Source: Streptococcus oralis
Lineage (GTDB): Bacteria > Bacillota > Bacilli > Lactobacillales > Streptococcaceae
Assembly: GCF_016028255.1 (NCBI RefSeq)
Contig: NZ_CP065707.1
Location: forward strand, 1,565,001-1,629,000
DNA: 64,000 bases
Direction of reading: 5' to 3'
Part shown: one piece after another, positions 9,111 to 19,660 of the stretch
Layout: each line of letters opens with the position of its first letter
Numbering within the stretch: position 1 is the stretch's first letter
The notes under the pieces: model-generated
What the model saw: only the letters and a program-made list of their open reading frames with translations
Databases searched by the model: none
What the model was told of the DNA's origin: nothing
Made by a program: the position numbers and the translations under genes

Positions 9111-10778
9111 TTATTTCTCCCTCGTTTGCAATAATTCTTTGGCTTGGGTAAGGGCAGCTTCGGTTACATTTTCCCCAGCCAACATTTTAGCTACTTCCTC
9201 TACTCGTTCTTCTAAAGTCAAGAGGCGAACCGTCGACACCGTTGAGTGCTCATCGCTAATCTTTTCAATAAAGAATTGATAATCCGCGATGGCAATTACT
9301 TGTGGTAGGTGAGAGATTGCTAAAACCTGACCATGCTGGCCAATCTTATGAATCTTCTGAGCTATGGCTTGGGCCACACGACCTGAAACTCCCGTATCCA
9401 CCTCATCAAAGACAATACTGGTCTTGCCCTCTTTACGAGAAAAGGCAGATTTGATAGCAAGCATGAGACGAGACAATTCCCCACCAGATGCAACCTTAAC
9501 CAAGGGTTTAAAGTCCTCACCTGGGTTGGTGGAAATGTAAAACTCGACCGTTTCATTCCCCTCCCGACTAAATTTGCCCTTACTAAAGCGAACCTGGAAC
9601 TGTGCCTTCTCCATATAGAGGTCTTGCAATTCCTGCTTAATCTCAGCTTCGAGTTGCTGGGCCAAATCATGACGAGCAGATGCAAGCTGACCTGCCAAAT
9701 CAACAAGATTAACTTCCAATTTCTTGAGCTCTGCTTCCATGTCTTCGGAAGAAAGGTTATTACCCGTCAAGAGATTGTACTCATCCGTAATCTTGGCAAA
9801 ATAAAGCAAAACATCGTCCACAGTCCCACCGTATTTACGGGTAATAGTATTCAGAAGGTCTAAGCGATTCTCAACCTGCATGAGGCGATTGGCATCAAAA
9901 TCTAGATTTTCAATGATATCTTCCAAACGCTTGGTAATATCTTCTAAAACATAGTAGGTCTCTGATAGAGAAGTTGAAATTTCACGGTATTCAGGGTCGT
10001 ATTCTTCAACACTTTCCATGTCATTCATGGCGGAACGGACATTAGCAAGACTGGAGAATTCCTCATTGTCCAACATAGTGTAGGCATTAGTTAGCGTATC
10101 CGCAATATTTTTATGATTGAGAAGCTTATCTCGTTCTTGGTTGAGAGCTAAGTCTTCACCAGCCCGCAAGTTTGCTGCTTCAATCTCTGCCATTTGAAAT
10201 TCCAACATCTCAATGCGAGACTTGTGTTCCTGCTGGTTTTTCTTGACTTCAAGAACCTGCTTGCGCATTTTGCGATAGGCGTCAAAGCTTGTCTGATAGG
10301 TCTCCTTCAAGTCCAAGAAAGCTGCATCACCAAACTCATCCAACATCTGGATATGCAGTTGCGGACGCATTAACTCTTCTTGGTCATGTTGACCATGAAT
10401 ATCGACAAGATGCTGGCCAATTGCACGCAAAACAGAAAGATTGACCATCTGCCCATTCACGCGACTTACACTTCGCCCATTTTGAAGAATTTCACGACGG
10501 ATGATAATTTCATCCCCCAACTCCAACCCTTGCTCTTCAAAGAGTTCTTGTAAAGAACGGCTATTCTCAACAGAAAAAAGTCCTTCAATCTCGGCCTTGG
10601 GAGCACCATGACGAATAACATCTGTAGTCGCTCTAGCTCCTAACATCATGTTCATAGCATCGATGATGATCGATTTCCCAGCACCTGTTTCACCAGTTAA
10701 GACTGTCATGCCTTTTTCAAAATTGAGCGAAATCGCCTCTATAATGGCAAAGTTTTTTATCGAAATTTCAAGTAACAT
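9111..10778 (-). CDS. recN: DNA repair protein RecN
   Basis: A 555-residue SMC-like ATPase involved in double-strand-break repair and, in naturally transformable bacteria, in handling incoming DNA. The N-terminal Walker A is LTGETGAGKSIIIDAMN; long helical segments (about 160-370) form the coiled coil; the ABC signature VASGGELSRLMLAIKSAF and Walker B VFDEVDTGVSG lie at the C-terminus. It starts 6 nt after argR and is last but one in a tight string beginning with xseA. Confidence 0.97.
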   Translation of the reverse strand: MLLEISIKNFAIIEAISLNFEKGMTVLTGETGAGKSIIIDAMNMMLGARATTDVIRHGAPKAEIEGLFSVENSRSLQELFEEQGLELGDEIIIRREILQNGRSVSRVNGQMVNLSVLRAIGQHLVDIHGQHDQEELMRPQLHIQMLDEFGDAAFLDLKETYQTSFDAYRKMRKQVLEVKKNQQEHKSRIEMLEFQMAEIEAANLRAGEDLALNQERDKLLNHKNIADTLTNAYTMLDNEEFSSLANVRSAMNDMESVEEYDPEYREISTSLSETYYVLEDITKRLEDIIENLDFDANRLMQVENRLDLLNTITRKYGGTVDDVLLYFAKITDEYNLLTGNNLSSEDMEAELKKLEVNLVDLAGQLASARHDLAQQLEAEIKQELQDLYMEKAQFQVRFSKGKFSREGNETVEFYISTNPGEDFKPLVKVASGGELSRLMLAIKSAFSRKEGKTSIVFDEVDTGVSGRVAQAIAQKIHKIGQHGQVLAISHLPQVIAIADYQFFIEKISDEHSTVSTVRLLTLEERVEEVAKMLAGENVTEAALTQAKELLQTREK

Positions 10779-10784
10779 ATAAAC

Positions 10785-11216
10785 CTACCAATTTTTTACT
10801 TGTTCAAACATTTCCTTGGCGTCTTCTTCATTTCTCAAGATAATCAAAATTGAGTTGTCGTCTGCCAAACAGTTGAAAATCTGCTCTGAAAAAGCGTCCA
10901 CCAGCTGTCCTTTGACAAAGGCAGTATTCCCAGGAATGACATCCAGATTGATCATATTTCCCATGCGCTCAGAACCTACTATGTTATTCTCAGCCAACTG
11001 CAAACTTCTTACAATTGTTTTTGGCAATTCATAGATGTATTTATTGTTCTTCAAGGGAATTTTTACAATACCCAGTTCCTTAATATCTCGTGACACCGTC
11101 GCTTGAGTGGCAGAGATACCTGCTTCTTTTAAATGCTCAACGATTTCTTCCTGTGTTCCGATTTGATAATCTGTTACAAATCTTCTAATTTTTTCAAGTC
11201 TCTCTTTTTTATTCAT
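10785..11216 (-). CDS. argR: ArgR/AhrC family arginine repressor
   Basis: A 143-residue repressor. The N-terminal winged helix has GISATQATVSRDIKELGIVKIP; the C-terminal oligomerisation and arginine-binding domain has IPGNTAFVKGQLVDAF and the acidic LADDNSILIILRN. Streptococci carry several ArgR paralogues; this is the one linked to recN and tlyA, so its own target genes cannot be told from the sequence. It overlaps the end of tlyA by 8 nt, which suggests translational coupling. Confidence 0.93.
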   Translation of the reverse strand: MNKKERLEKIRRFVTDYQIGTQEEIVEHLKEAGISATQATVSRDIKELGIVKIPLKNNKYIYELPKTIVRSLQLAENNIVGSERMGNMINLDVIPGNTAFVKGQLVDAFSEQIFNCLADDNSILIILRNEEDAKEMFEQVKNW

Positions 11217-12024
11217 CTTTAAATTCTCTATGTGCTCTCTCTACAACTTTTTCTATTTCAGGGGCAACTTGGTTACTTGCTCCCTCTTCCTTTTTCAAAT
11301 ATGCCAGAAATTCAATATTTCCATGTCCACCTTGGATTGGTGAATAGTCTAATCCAAACACTGAAAAACCTTGTTCAACTGCCATAGCAGTGACAGATTC
11401 AAGGACATGTTGATGAACCTTGGCATCGCGAATGATTCCATTCTTTCCAATCTGCTCACGACCTGCTTCAAACTGGGGCTTAACCAGAGCCACAACCTGC
11501 CCTTGATCAGCCAAGACTCGGTGTAAGGCTGGCAGAATCAAACTGAGGGAAATAAAACTCACATCAATACTGGCAAAGCTCGGTTCCTGCTCAAAATCAG
11601 TCTTTTCAGCATAGCGGAAATTGAACTGCTCCATGCTGACAACCCGTGGGTCTTGGCGCAATTTCCAAGCCAACTGATTGGTGCCGACATCAACTGCAAA
11701 GACTAACTCAGCACCATTTTGCAACATGACGTCAGTAAATCCTCCAGTGGAAGCCCCAATATCAATCGTGGTTGCGCCATCCACTGATAAATCAAAGACA
11801 TGCAAAGCCTTTTCCAGTTTTAGACCACCTCGACTGACATACTTGAGTTTTTCACCTTTGAGTTTTAACTCGGTGTCATCTGGAATTTTCTCTCCTGGTT
11901 TGTCAAAGCGTTCTCCATTCAGGACTGCTACGACTAGACCAGCCATGACACCACGCTTGGCTTGTTCACGCGTTTCAAACAAACCCTGTTTATAAGCTAG
12001 TACGTCCACTCTTTCCTTAGCCAT
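11209..12024 (-). CDS. tlyA: TlyA family rRNA (cytidine-2'-O)-methyltransferase
   Basis: A 271-residue protein with an N-terminal S4 RNA-binding domain (about 3-65; RVDVLAYKQGLFETREQAKR, YVSRGGLKLEKAL) and a C-terminal SAM-dependent FtsJ-like domain with DIGASTGGFTDVMLQNGA. The later SFASIDVSFISL and VALVKPQFEAGR segments also fit the family. TlyA homologues methylate rRNA 2'-hydroxyls and were historically called haemolysin A; activity on streptococcal rRNA is inferred. The gene overlaps ispA by 8 nt and argR by 8 nt. Confidence 0.92.
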   Translation of the reverse strand: MAKERVDVLAYKQGLFETREQAKRGVMAGLVVAVLNGERFDKPGEKIPDDTELKLKGEKLKYVSRGGLKLEKALHVFDLSVDGATTIDIGASTGGFTDVMLQNGAELVFAVDVGTNQLAWKLRQDPRVVSMEQFNFRYAEKTDFEQEPSFASIDVSFISLSLILPALHRVLADQGQVVALVKPQFEAGREQIGKNGIIRDAKVHQHVLESVTAMAVEQGFSVFGLDYSPIQGGHGNIEFLAYLKKEEGASNQVAPEIEKVVERAHREFKDE

Positions 12025-12892
12025 TGATTCTCAAACTTTCTACTATTTTCACAATCGGCGCTGTTTCAAAGCTGACTTGCTGGGCGATTTCTTCTAATTT
12101 AGCCTCGGCTTGATCCAAAGTTTGGTTACAAAAGGCAATGGCCTCTTCCAAGCCCAACAAGGCAGGATAGGTTGACTTTTCTGCCTGTAAATCCTTTTGT
12201 GGTGTCTTGCCGATTTCCTCAAAACTAGCTGTCACATCCAGTACATCATCTCTTACTTGAAAAGCCAGCCCAATCAATTCACCTACAGTTTTCAATTTTG
12301 TTTGGATTTCAGGCGCTAATTCAGCTATGATAGCAGCTGCTTGGAAGGGATAGGCTAGTAATTTTCCAGTCTTATTGGCATGAATGGTCTGAAGTTCTTC
12401 CAAGGACAAATGCTGGTGTTCGCCTTCCATATCTAAAACCTGACCTGCTACCATGCCTAGACTTCCTGAAGAAAGGGATAAGTTGGCAATCAAATCCACC
12501 TTGATTTGACTTGGCAAATCTGTCTGCGCTATCAAGGCATATGGATCTAGGAATAAAGCATCTCCAGCCAAAATAGCCATTGCTTCACCAAATTTCTTAT
12601 GATTGGTTAAACGCCCTCGACGGTAATCGTCATCATCCATGGCAGGAAGGTCATCGTGAATCAAGCTCCCTGTATGAATCATTTCCAAGGCCGCAGCCAC
12701 CTGCGCGTGTGCTGGTTTAATAGCGACTTGCAAGGCTTCCAGAACCTCTAACAAGAGAAAAGGCCGAATACGCTTGCCCCCAGCATGAATGGAATAGAGA
12801 ACGGACTCTCGTAGACTAGAAGCAAACTGCTGGTCTCCATAAAAATCTTCCAAGGTCGACTCGACAAGAGCTAATTTTTCTTGCTTCTTCAT
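12017..12892 (-). CDS. ispA: Farnesyl/geranyl diphosphate synthase
   Basis: A 291-residue trans-prenyltransferase making farnesyl diphosphate for undecaprenyl phosphate and quinone side chains. Both aspartate-rich motifs are visible: the first (FARM) in [18 protein letters not shown] and the second (SARM) in [28 protein letters not shown] and the GLGMVAGQ-like [15 protein letters not shown] are also conserved. The short chain-length type fits the residues before the first motif. It overlaps xseB by 4 nt. Confidence 0.95.
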   Translation of the reverse strand: MKKQEKLALVESTLEDFYGDQQFASSLRESVLYSIHAGGKRIRPFLLLEVLEALQVAIKPAHAQVAAALEMIHTGSLIHDDLPAMDDDDYRRGRLTNHKKFGEAMAILAGDALFLDPYALIAQTDLPSQIKVDLIANLSLSSGSLGMVAGQVLDMEGEHQHLSLEELQTIHANKTGKLLAYPFQAAAIIAELAPEIQTKLKTVGELIGLAFQVRDDVLDVTASFEEIGKTPQKDLQAEKSTYPALLGLEEAIAFCNQTLDQAEAKLEEIAQQVSFETAPIVKIVESLRING

Positions 12893-13101
12893 TCAAAATC
12901 ACTTTCTGTTCCGTCTTCTTGCATGACCTTAACCAAGGTCTTTTCAGCCTTGTCCAGTGTCGCTTGGAGCTCTTTTGACAAGACCATGCCCTTTTGAAAG
13001 GCCGCAATCGCATCTTCCAAAGCAATTTCACCATTTTCCAAACTTTGGACAATGGTTTCCAGTTCTGCTAGATTTTCCTCAAATTTCTTTTGTTTTGACA
13101 T
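12889..13101 (-). CDS. xseB: Exodeoxyribonuclease VII small subunit
   Basis: A 70-residue XseB with the typical helical hairpin: [20 protein letters not shown] then [19 protein letters not shown] and [12 protein letters not shown]. It binds the C-terminal part of XseA to form exonuclease VII, which degrades single-stranded DNA in both directions. It overlaps xseA by 23 nt and ispA by 4 nt. A longer reading frame over the same bases (12816-13052) is a shadow. Confidence 0.95.
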   Translation of the reverse strand: MSKQKKFEENLAELETIVQSLENGEIALEDAIAAFQKGMVLSKELQATLDKAEKTLVKVMQEDGTESDFE

Positions 13102-14419
13102 CTTTAACCTCTAATTCTACTTGACCATCTCGCATCAAAAGCGTCACTTGGTCTTTTTTCTTCAACATCTCAACTGAATCCACAACAGAATCTTCTTTTT
13201 TGACAATCGCATAGCCACGCGCCACGATTCGACTGGTATCCAACATCAACAAAGCTTCTGAAAGTCTCTTCACCTCAGCAACCTTGGCATCATAAACAAG
13301 CGCCATTTGGCTACGTAGGAGCTTGTCCAACTGACCTAGACGATCTTGATAGCGTTGGATTTTGGTAACAGGTGATAATTGTACCAGTTGATGCGTCCTT
13401 GCTTGGACTAGCTGTTTGTTATCGGAAATCCGTGTTCGCAAACTTTGTTTTAAACGCAGTTGCAGTTGATCCAACCGTTGCAAATAACCATCATACAAGC
13501 GCTCTGGCTGTCTAAAGATAACAGACTGACTGCATTTTTTCAAAGCCTCTTTTTTCCTTGATAGGACATTTCGGACTGCTGTCGCCATCCGTTTTTCCTG
13601 ATTTTGCAAATGAGCTAATAGATCCAACTTGGTCACAGGTGTTGCTAGTTCAGCAGCAGCAGTCGGTGTCGCAGCCCGTCTATCTGCCACAAAATCCGCC
13701 AAGGTCACATCTGTCTCATGCCCCACACTAGAAATGATTGGCAAACGAGATTCAAAAATAGCTCGTACCACAATTTCTTCGTTAAAGGCCCAGAGATCCT
13801 CGATGGAACCACCACCACGACCAATAATCAGTAAATCCAAATCGTCACGTTGATTGGCACGCGCGATATTTCGAGCAATTTCCTCCGCCGATCCATCACC
13901 TTGCACCTTAGTCGGATAGAGAAGGATATCAACACCAGGAAAGCGCCTGCTGACAGTCGTGATAATATCTCGAATAACAGCTCCACTACGACTTGTTACT
14001 ACGCCGATACGCTTAGAAAATTGGGGCAGAGGTTGCTTGAAGCGTTCTTGAAACAGACCTTCTTCTGTCAATTTTTTCTTGAGTTGTTCAAACTGAATCG
14101 CAAGCGCCCCAACCCCATCAGGCTCAGCCTTTTCAATGATGATAGAGTAGCTACCGCTCGGTTCATAAACCTGAACTCGCCCAATCACATTGATTTTCAT
14201 CCCTTCTTCGAGGTCAAAACCTAGTTTCTGATAGATCCCAGACCAGATGGTCGCTTGAATAACTGCATGGTCATCCTTCAGGGAGAAATATTGGTGAGTA
14301 GGTCGTTTACGAAAGTTGGAAACTTGACCAGTTAAATAGACCCGTTCCAAGTAAGGGTCTTTATCGAATTTCATTTTCAGATACTTGGTCAAAGTTGTTA
14401 CCGATAAATACTTTTCCAT
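13079..14419 (-). CDS. xseA: Exodeoxyribonuclease VII large subunit
   Basis: A 446-residue catalytic subunit. The N-terminal OB fold (about 1-100; [22 protein letters not shown]) is followed by the nuclease core with [33 protein letters not shown] and [20 protein letters not shown], then a long helical region. I start at the ATG (14417-14419), giving [12 protein letters not shown]; a GTG two codons earlier lacks a ribosome site. It is the first gene of the tight xseA-xseB-ispA-tlyA-argR-recN string. Confidence 0.95.
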   Translation of the reverse strand: MEKYLSVTTLTKYLKMKFDKDPYLERVYLTGQVSNFRKRPTHQYFSLKDDHAVIQATIWSGIYQKLGFDLEEGMKINVIGRVQVYEPSGSYSIIIEKAEPDGVGALAIQFEQLKKKLTEEGLFQERFKQPLPQFSKRIGVVTSRSGAVIRDIITTVSRRFPGVDILLYPTKVQGDGSAEEIARNIARANQRDDLDLLIIGRGGGSIEDLWAFNEEIVVRAIFESRLPIISSVGHETDVTLADFVADRRAATPTAAAELATPVTKLDLLAHLQNQEKRMATAVRNVLSRKKEALKKCSQSVIFRQPERLYDGYLQRLDQLQLRLKQSLRTRISDNKQLVQARTHQLVQLSPVTKIQRYQDRLGQLDKLLRSQMALVYDAKVAEVKRLSEALLMLDTSRIVARGYAIVKKEDSVVDSVEMLKKKDQVTLLMRDGQVELEVKDVKTKEI

Positions 14420-14459
14420 CTCCACCTACTACTCATTTCCTTGCTCTTTCATGGGTATT

Positions 14460-14468
14460 ATTATACCA
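14460..14468 (-). promoter_or_regulatory. Extended -10 promoter of the xseA operon
   Basis: Minus strand TGGTATAAT (TATAAT at 14460-14465) without a clear -35. A 7-codon frame (MKEQGNE, 14429-14452) starts 7 nt after it and stops just before xseA. Confidence 0.75.
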
Positions 14469-14521
14469 AAAATATGCCTAAAAATCTCCATTTATGTACC
14501 ATTATGAGTGAAAAATAGAAA

Positions 14522-14541
14522 AAGGAGGCAAGGCCTCCACA
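14522..14541 (-). terminator. udk terminator
   Basis: GGAGGC / GCCTCC stem with a 3-nt loop followed by TTTTTC on the minus strand, just after udk. Confidence 0.8.
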
Positions 14542-14546
14542 TCTGA

Positions 14547-15185
14547 TTATTTGCTGTTTCGAGCTTCTTCCAAAATCTTTGCAATCTTGGTCGTCAAAAG
14601 GTCGATAGCAACTGTATTGCTGACTCCCTCAGGAATGACGATATCAGCATAACGCTTAGTTGGCTCGATAAACTGGTGGTACATGGGTTTAACCACACCT
14701 AAATACTGGTCAATAACGCTGTCAAGACTACGGCCACGCTCTTCCATATCACGCTTGATACGACGAATAATGCGCACATCATCATCCGTATCCACAAAAA
14801 TCTTGATATCCATCAAATCGCGCAGACGCTTGTCCTCCAAGACCAGAATCCCCTCAACGATAAAGACATCTTGAGGCTCCTGACGATAGGTCTTGCTACT
14901 CCGTGTATGCTCTGTATAGTCATAAGTCGGAATGTCCACTGGCCGTCCCGCCAACAATTCCTTAATCTGCTCGATCATCAAGTCTGTATCAAAGGCAAAT
15001 GGATGGTCATAGTTGGTTTTGACACGCTCTTCAAAGGTCAAGTGAGACTGATCCTTGTAGTATGAATCATGCTCAATCATGGAAATCTTTTCATCAGGGA
15101 AGTGCGATAAAATGGCTCTTGAAACACTAGTTTTACCACCACCAGAACCACCTGTCACTCCGATAATGATTGGTCTATTTTGCAT
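14547..15185 (-). CDS. udk: Uridine/cytidine kinase
   Basis: A 212-residue pyrimidine ribonucleoside kinase that phosphorylates uridine and cytidine with ATP or GTP, part of pyrimidine salvage. The Walker A is [43 protein letters not shown] and [14 protein letters not shown] are conserved nucleoside-site segments, and [15 protein letters not shown] gives the lid arginines. Standard length. An extended -10 (TGATAGAAT) and a CGGAGGA ribosome site lie upstream; it appears to be monocistronic. Confidence 0.96.
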   Translation of the reverse strand: MQNRPIIIGVTGGSGGGKTSVSRAILSHFPDEKISMIEHDSYYKDQSHLTFEERVKTNYDHPFAFDTDLMIEQIKELLAGRPVDIPTYDYTEHTRSSKTYRQEPQDVFIVEGILVLEDKRLRDLMDIKIFVDTDDDVRIIRRIKRDMEERGRSLDSVIDQYLGVVKPMYHQFIEPTKRYADIVIPEGVSNTVAIDLLTTKIAKILEEARNSK

Positions 15186-15296
15186 GCTATCCTCCGTTTT
15201 TTTATCCGTCGTCTATTCTATCATATTTTTTGCAAAATTTATAGTCTGATTTGGATAGATTATGGATAACAATTCTAATACTTACACCCAGTAAGA

Positions 15297-16175
15297 CTAG
15301 CCAAAAACCTTCCTTGGCTTGTAGAGATAGCCTCGTTTTTCTAAAATGGCAAGCAATTTACCACCTTCAAAGGCAGCCAATTCTTTGTCTGTTTGGTCTA
15401 GCTCGATAAAACGACCATAGCGCACTTCTGTAGCCTCTTCTGGAGTTAGGAAAACTTTGACAAGGTCCCCTGCCCCAATCTCAAGAGGATGGAGAAAGTC
15501 CAGCTGACCAGCCTCCACTTTTTCAGCAATTTCGTCCAAGGTAAGAGCATCCTCCAGTTGTAACCCTGCAGCACTAGTCCGTGTCAGATGGGACATATGG
15601 GCCGCATAACCCAGCTTCTCTCCCAAGTCAACTGACAAGGTACGGATATAAGTCCCCTTACTGCATTTCACACGAAAGGTAAAACGTGCGAGGTGATCCT
15701 CATAAGAAATCGGACTAGTCCGCTCAAATTGATAAATAGTCACCCGACGTTCTGGACGCTCCACTTCCTGACCAGCACGCGCATACTCATAGAGCTTACG
15801 ACCATTGACCTTGACAGCTGAATACATAGGCGGAGTCTGGGTAATAGGGCCAGTCAGACTGGCAATCGCTTCATCGACAATAGTTTCATTCAAGGGTGAC
15901 AAAACGGGTGTCTCTGCGACCACTTCCCCACTAGCATCCTCGGTCGTTGTGGAATAACCAAGAGTGATTTCCCCCTCATAGACCTTGCCCTCATCCTGCA
16001 TAAACTCGACCATGCGGGTCGCCTTGCCAATCGCAATCGGCAAAACCCCGACCACATCCGGATCCAAGGTCCCACCATGACCAATCTTCTTGGTTCCCAA
16101 AATCTTACGCAGTTTAAAAACAGCGTCATGCGAGGTCATCCCCGCTTCTTTTTTTAAGTTGATAATACCGTTCAT
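15297..16175 (-). CDS. truB: tRNA pseudouridine(55) synthase TruB
   Basis: A 292-residue enzyme making pseudouridine 55 in the T-loop of tRNAs. The catalytic aspartate lies in [54 protein letters not shown] and [19 protein letters not shown] are family motifs. The C-terminal PUA-like part is short, as in other Firmicutes. In pneumococci ribF usually follows; here the downstream neighbour is udk. An AAAGGGAAA ribosome site precedes the ATG. Confidence 0.96.
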   Translation of the reverse strand: MNGIINLKKEAGMTSHDAVFKLRKILGTKKIGHGGTLDPDVVGVLPIAIGKATRMVEFMQDEGKVYEGEITLGYSTTTEDASGEVVAETPVLSPLNETIVDEAIASLTGPITQTPPMYSAVKVNGRKLYEYARAGQEVERPERRVTIYQFERTSPISYEDHLARFTFRVKCSKGTYIRTLSVDLGEKLGYAAHMSHLTRTSAAGLQLEDALTLDEIAEKVEAGQLDFLHPLEIGAGDLVKVFLTPEEATEVRYGRFIELDQTDKELAAFEGGKLLAILEKRGYLYKPRKVFG

Positions 16176-16248
16176 TTTTGCTTTATATTTCCCTTTTTAC
16201 TTTACATCAACATATTCTATCTTAGACAGATTTTAAAACTATATCAGC

Positions 16249-17049
16249 TCATTTTTCTAAATACTTCCTAGCTTCCTGTACATAAAAGAGTTCTGGATTT
16301 TCATGGGCGATACTTTCAAACAAACTACGAACACGAGCTTCATCTCCTTTTAGCTGAGCATTGAGAGCTCCGTAATATGAGAACTTGATTCGAGCTAGCT
16401 TATTTTCTGGTTCAGTTGTATCGAAGTAGTCGTTTGGTTCTTTATTAAACACAATATCTTTTATGGTTTGGGCTTGTGCAACGAATTTAGCCTTACCACC
16501 TTTACAATCTGCAGCCTTGGACAATTGTTCCTCAATGAAAGCAATACCTTGCGCATCTTGAAGATGGATAGAAGATAGAAATTCATAATATAATTTCTTA
16601 AATTCAAATATTTTTCTATTTTTTTTAGAAATATTAGAAAGATTGATATTTGAATATTGACTAAGTGCTAATAAAAAATCTCCTCTGAGGTAAGATAATT
16701 CTCCTGTGATTAATTCAAAACTTACTTCATTAAATTTCTTATTAAACTTATTGGAATGACTAACACTGTGTTCAAAGAAAGATTGATATTTCTTAAAATC
16801 AATCAAAGTCTCCTTCCAATATAGAAGAACTTTCCATGTCAATAAACTTAAAAAGATGCCAATAACTATAAATAATACCGACAAAAATAACAGATAACGT
16901 ACTGCAATAATATTTTGTTTAAACAATAAAAACAAACCCAAAATTGCTATATAAACTGCAACAACTACTAAATATGAAGATAATCGAATACAAATATTAT
17001 AAAGAAATTTTACATCTTTATTTGCTAATAATTTAATCAAGCTTTTCAA
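16249..17049 (-). CDS. Unknown membrane protein with TPR-like cytoplasmic part
   Basis: I do not recognise this family. The 266-residue protein has two hydrophobic segments (about 24-46 and 51-77), then about 190 soluble residues rich in helices. The piece from about 112 ([20 protein letters not shown]) to the end ([20 protein letters not shown]) has a tetratricopeptide-like rhythm. It overlaps the neighbouring 410-residue gene by 17 nt and is surely cotranscribed with it. The coding sequence is more AT-rich than truB beside it, which suggests an accessory origin. Confidence 0.6.
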   Translation of the reverse strand: MKSLIKLLANKDVKFLYNICIRLSSYLVVVAVYIAILGLFLLFKQNIIAVRYLLFLSVLFIVIGIFLSLLTWKVLLYWKETLIDFKKYQSFFEHSVSHSNKFNKKFNEVSFELITGELSYLRGDFLLALSQYSNINLSNISKKNRKIFEFKKLYYEFLSSIHLQDAQGIAFIEEQLSKAADCKGGKAKFVAQAQTIKDIVFNKEPNDYFDTTEPENKLARIKFSYYGALNAQLKGDEARVRSLFESIAHENPELFYVQEARKYLEK

Positions 17050-18265
17050 TTTTATAAAAATCCTCCAAATAAAATTGTTTACTAAATTCTCTCAGTAAAA
17101 AATTTTCAAAATCATCTTCATCTTCAACTATTGTATACATTCCGTTGTTCACTATAAAATAGTCATTATTGATCATGTAGTGTCCATCGGAGAGTCTTGA
17201 AAAATCAATGTCATCTAACTTCAATTTGTCACGTTCACTAAGTGTTAAACGTAAACGAAGGGCTCCCTCTTTCATATAGTCTTTAGGAGAAATTGCTGCA
17301 TATCCTCCAAATGCTTGTTTTTCTGGACTAGATGAGTTTTGATTTTGAACTGCTTTTTCTTTAATAAAAGAAGTGATTCTAAATGAACGTGATATTTGAA
17401 AACCTGGACTAGCTAATGGCTGATCTTCAGCATCAAATACAGATAAATCATAACCTTTCTTTTTAATAGCATCTTCCACTACTGATCTAAAATCTTTTAG
17501 AACTATTTGAGCTTCATCACTTGAAACAGCATTTTTTATAAATTCCTTTAGGCCATATTGTTCATCAATGAAAGTAACATATTTTAATTTTTGACGAATG
17601 TACTTAGCACCTACTTGAATCGTTATCCCATTATCCGATACATCAAAAATACTAATATCTGAAACGTTACTATCTATTTCTACGCTTTTAAGAGCAACAT
17701 CATAATTCATTCCCCTAGAAGAATAAAACTCTTTTAATTGTTGAACTTTAGCATTATTTCTAAAGTGGATTTGAATTCTACTTCCTACAAATGGAGAAAA
17801 AATACCAATCAAAAATAGAATAAGTAACTTGCGACTTAATTTTGGATTATAGTCTTCCTTTTGATAAATCCAATCTAAATACGGAAATAAAAATAATGAA
17901 AAAATGAAACTCCAAAGGTCAATATCTTTTATAAAGTCAAAGGAAACGATCATTTTAAATCTTAGCAAAAAAATCAGAAAAATTGCTAAAAAAATATTTC
18001 CAATCAATAGAAAAGCAATGATGCGTTTCGATTCATTTTTTGCTTTTCGCACATAAGATATCCCCACCAGAAGATTAGCCAAAAAACTAATTCCATAACC
18101 GAATATAGTTGGAATAAATCCAAAAATAGCAAAGATTAAATTATATCTTGAGTCAGTATCGCCTACGCCTTCAATATTTAAAAGACCATATAGGAGATTA
18201 AGAAAAAATACAATTAATGGTAAATAAGCAATATAAATTTCCGAGAATTTCAAAGATTTTTTCAT
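17033..18265 (-). CDS. Unknown multi-pass membrane protein
   Basis: I do not recognise this family. The 410-residue protein has about five or six hydrophobic segments in the first 170 residues, then a soluble domain of about 230 residues, with a charged stretch [20 protein letters not shown] and acidic [17 protein letters not shown] near the end. No catalytic motif is evident. An AGGAG site precedes the ATG. With its overlapping partner it forms an AT-rich two-gene unit between truB and the DUF2130 gene. A role in envelope stress sensing or transport would be guesswork. Confidence 0.6.
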   Translation of the reverse strand: MKKSLKFSEIYIAYLPLIVFFLNLLYGLLNIEGVGDTDSRYNLIFAIFGFIPTIFGYGISFLANLLVGISYVRKAKNESKRIIAFLLIGNIFLAIFLIFLLRFKMIVSFDFIKDIDLWSFIFSLFLFPYLDWIYQKEDYNPKLSRKLLILFLIGIFSPFVGSRIQIHFRNNAKVQQLKEFYSSRGMNYDVALKSVEIDSNVSDISIFDVSDNGITIQVGAKYIRQKLKYVTFIDEQYGLKEFIKNAVSSDEAQIVLKDFRSVVEDAIKKKGYDLSVFDAEDQPLASPGFQISRSFRITSFIKEKAVQNQNSSSPEKQAFGGYAAISPKDYMKEGALRLRLTLSERDKLKLDDIDFSRLSDGHYMINNDYFIVNNGMYTIVEDEDDFENFLLREFSKQFYLEDFYKIEKLD

Positions 18266-18290
18266 AGGAACTCCTGTTTTTAAAGTAACC

Positions 18291-19565
18291 TCACTCCCCC
18301 CTCAGCGCTTCAAACTTCGCTTTCATGGTTGGATTTTTTCTGGTCAATTTTTTAACTGAAACATCTTCCAATTTATTGTTTGCGAGGCGGAGTTGGTTTT
18401 CGGATGTGGTCAGGAACTTCTTGACCTCTTCCATACGCTTAATAGCCTTATCGATTTCATCGATTGCTTTACCAAAGTTGGTTGAAGCAGAGTTGTAGTT
18501 TTTAGCAAAAGCTAGTTTAAAGGCATCCAAATCTTCCTCAAAATGTGTAATATCGATATTTTGCTCGCGAACCAAGGCCAACTCTTGTTTGTATTTTAGG
18601 GAATTAAGCGCCGCATTTCGCAGGAGACCAATTAACTGGATAAAGAACTGAGGACGAACCACATACATCTTTTCATACTCGTGGCTGACGTCAACAATCC
18701 CTGTGTTAAAGTAGTCGTTATCTGCTTCTAACATGGTCACCAAAACGGCATATTCACAGTTCTTCTCCCGACGGTCCTTGTCCAATTCCTTGTAAAAATC
18801 CGCATTCTTATGTTTTTTCTCTGTTCCGTCCGCTTCATTTTTCATTTCAAACATGATGGAAATGATTTCGACTCCATTTTCATCGCACTCACGGAAGATA
18901 AAGTCACCTTTAGAACCACGCGCAGAAACCTTGTTATCCTTCTCAAAGTAGGCATTTGGAAAGGCAAAACTACGAACCTTATTGAACTCACTCTCTGCAT
19001 ACTGTTCCAAACTTTCCCCGATAGCTTTTGTGGATTGTTGAGCTTTAAAGTTCTTGTAAAATTCGACTTGTTCATTAGCTGCCTTAAGTTGAGCTTCGTA
19101 ATTCTGCTTAACGGAAGCCAAAGATAACTCATTTTCCTTTTCTTGCAAGAGGAGCTGATTTTTAACCTGATCGCGTTCTTTTTCTAAGTCAGAAAGGGTC
19201 TTTTGCAGTTGATTTTCATGCTCTAAACGCAAGGTAGCCAGTTGGTTTTCCAAGGCAAGTACTTCCTTGTCCTTGGCCAATAAGGCCTCATGGCTTGTCT
19301 GTTCAACTTCTTTCTTGGCCAATTCCTTCTCTGTATCAAACTTTTGGATTTGACTCTGTAATTGAGCAATTTCTTGATCTTTTTGAGCCAGTTTGGACTG
19401 TTGCTCATTCATGGCCTTTTGCTCAGCCAAGGCCAGCTCCTGCTCCATGCGATCGTGTAATTCCTTATCAAACTCTGCCGTTCTCACTTGGGATAAAAGT
19501 TCGGCATACTGACTTTCATTTACTGTAAAGACTTCCCCACAGCTGGGACATTTGATTTCGTTCAT
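18291..19565 (-). CDS. DUF2130 (RmuC-like coiled-coil) protein
   Basis: A 424-residue protein. The N-terminus has one zinc-knuckle half (IKCPSCGEVFTVNESQY), followed by a long coiled coil (about 35-175, rich in Gln, Glu and Lys). The C-terminal DUF2130 domain has GDFIFRECDENGVEIISIMFEMKNE, KKHKNADFYKELDKDRREKN and YAVLVTMLE, a nuclease-like EXK pattern seen also in RmuC. A DNA-related role is likely by fold but not established. Confidence 0.85.
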   Translation of the reverse strand: MNEIKCPSCGEVFTVNESQYAELLSQVRTAEFDKELHDRMEQELALAEQKAMNEQQSKLAQKDQEIAQLQSQIQKFDTEKELAKKEVEQTSHEALLAKDKEVLALENQLATLRLEHENQLQKTLSDLEKERDQVKNQLLLQEKENELSLASVKQNYEAQLKAANEQVEFYKNFKAQQSTKAIGESLEQYAESEFNKVRSFAFPNAYFEKDNKVSARGSKGDFIFRECDENGVEIISIMFEMKNEADGTEKKHKNADFYKELDKDRREKNCEYAVLVTMLEADNDYFNTGIVDVSHEYEKMYVVRPQFFIQLIGLLRNAALNSLKYKQELALVREQNIDITHFEEDLDAFKLAFAKNYNSASTNFGKAIDEIDKAIKRMEEVKKFLTTSENQLRLANNKLEDVSVKKLTRKNPTMKAKFEALRGE

Positions 19566-19616
19566 AACTTTCCTCTTTCTAGACTTCTGTAACCATTATA
19601 TCATGCCTGATGGAAA

Positions 19617-19652
19617 ATCAAAAACAGTGAGTCGAAACCCACTGTTTATCTT
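19617..19652 (-). terminator. Terminator after the O-acetylhomoserine sulfhydrylase gene
   Basis: Minus strand AAACAGTG / CACTGTTTTT hairpin followed by T residues. Confidence 0.8.
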
Positions 19653-19660
19653 CTTTTACT

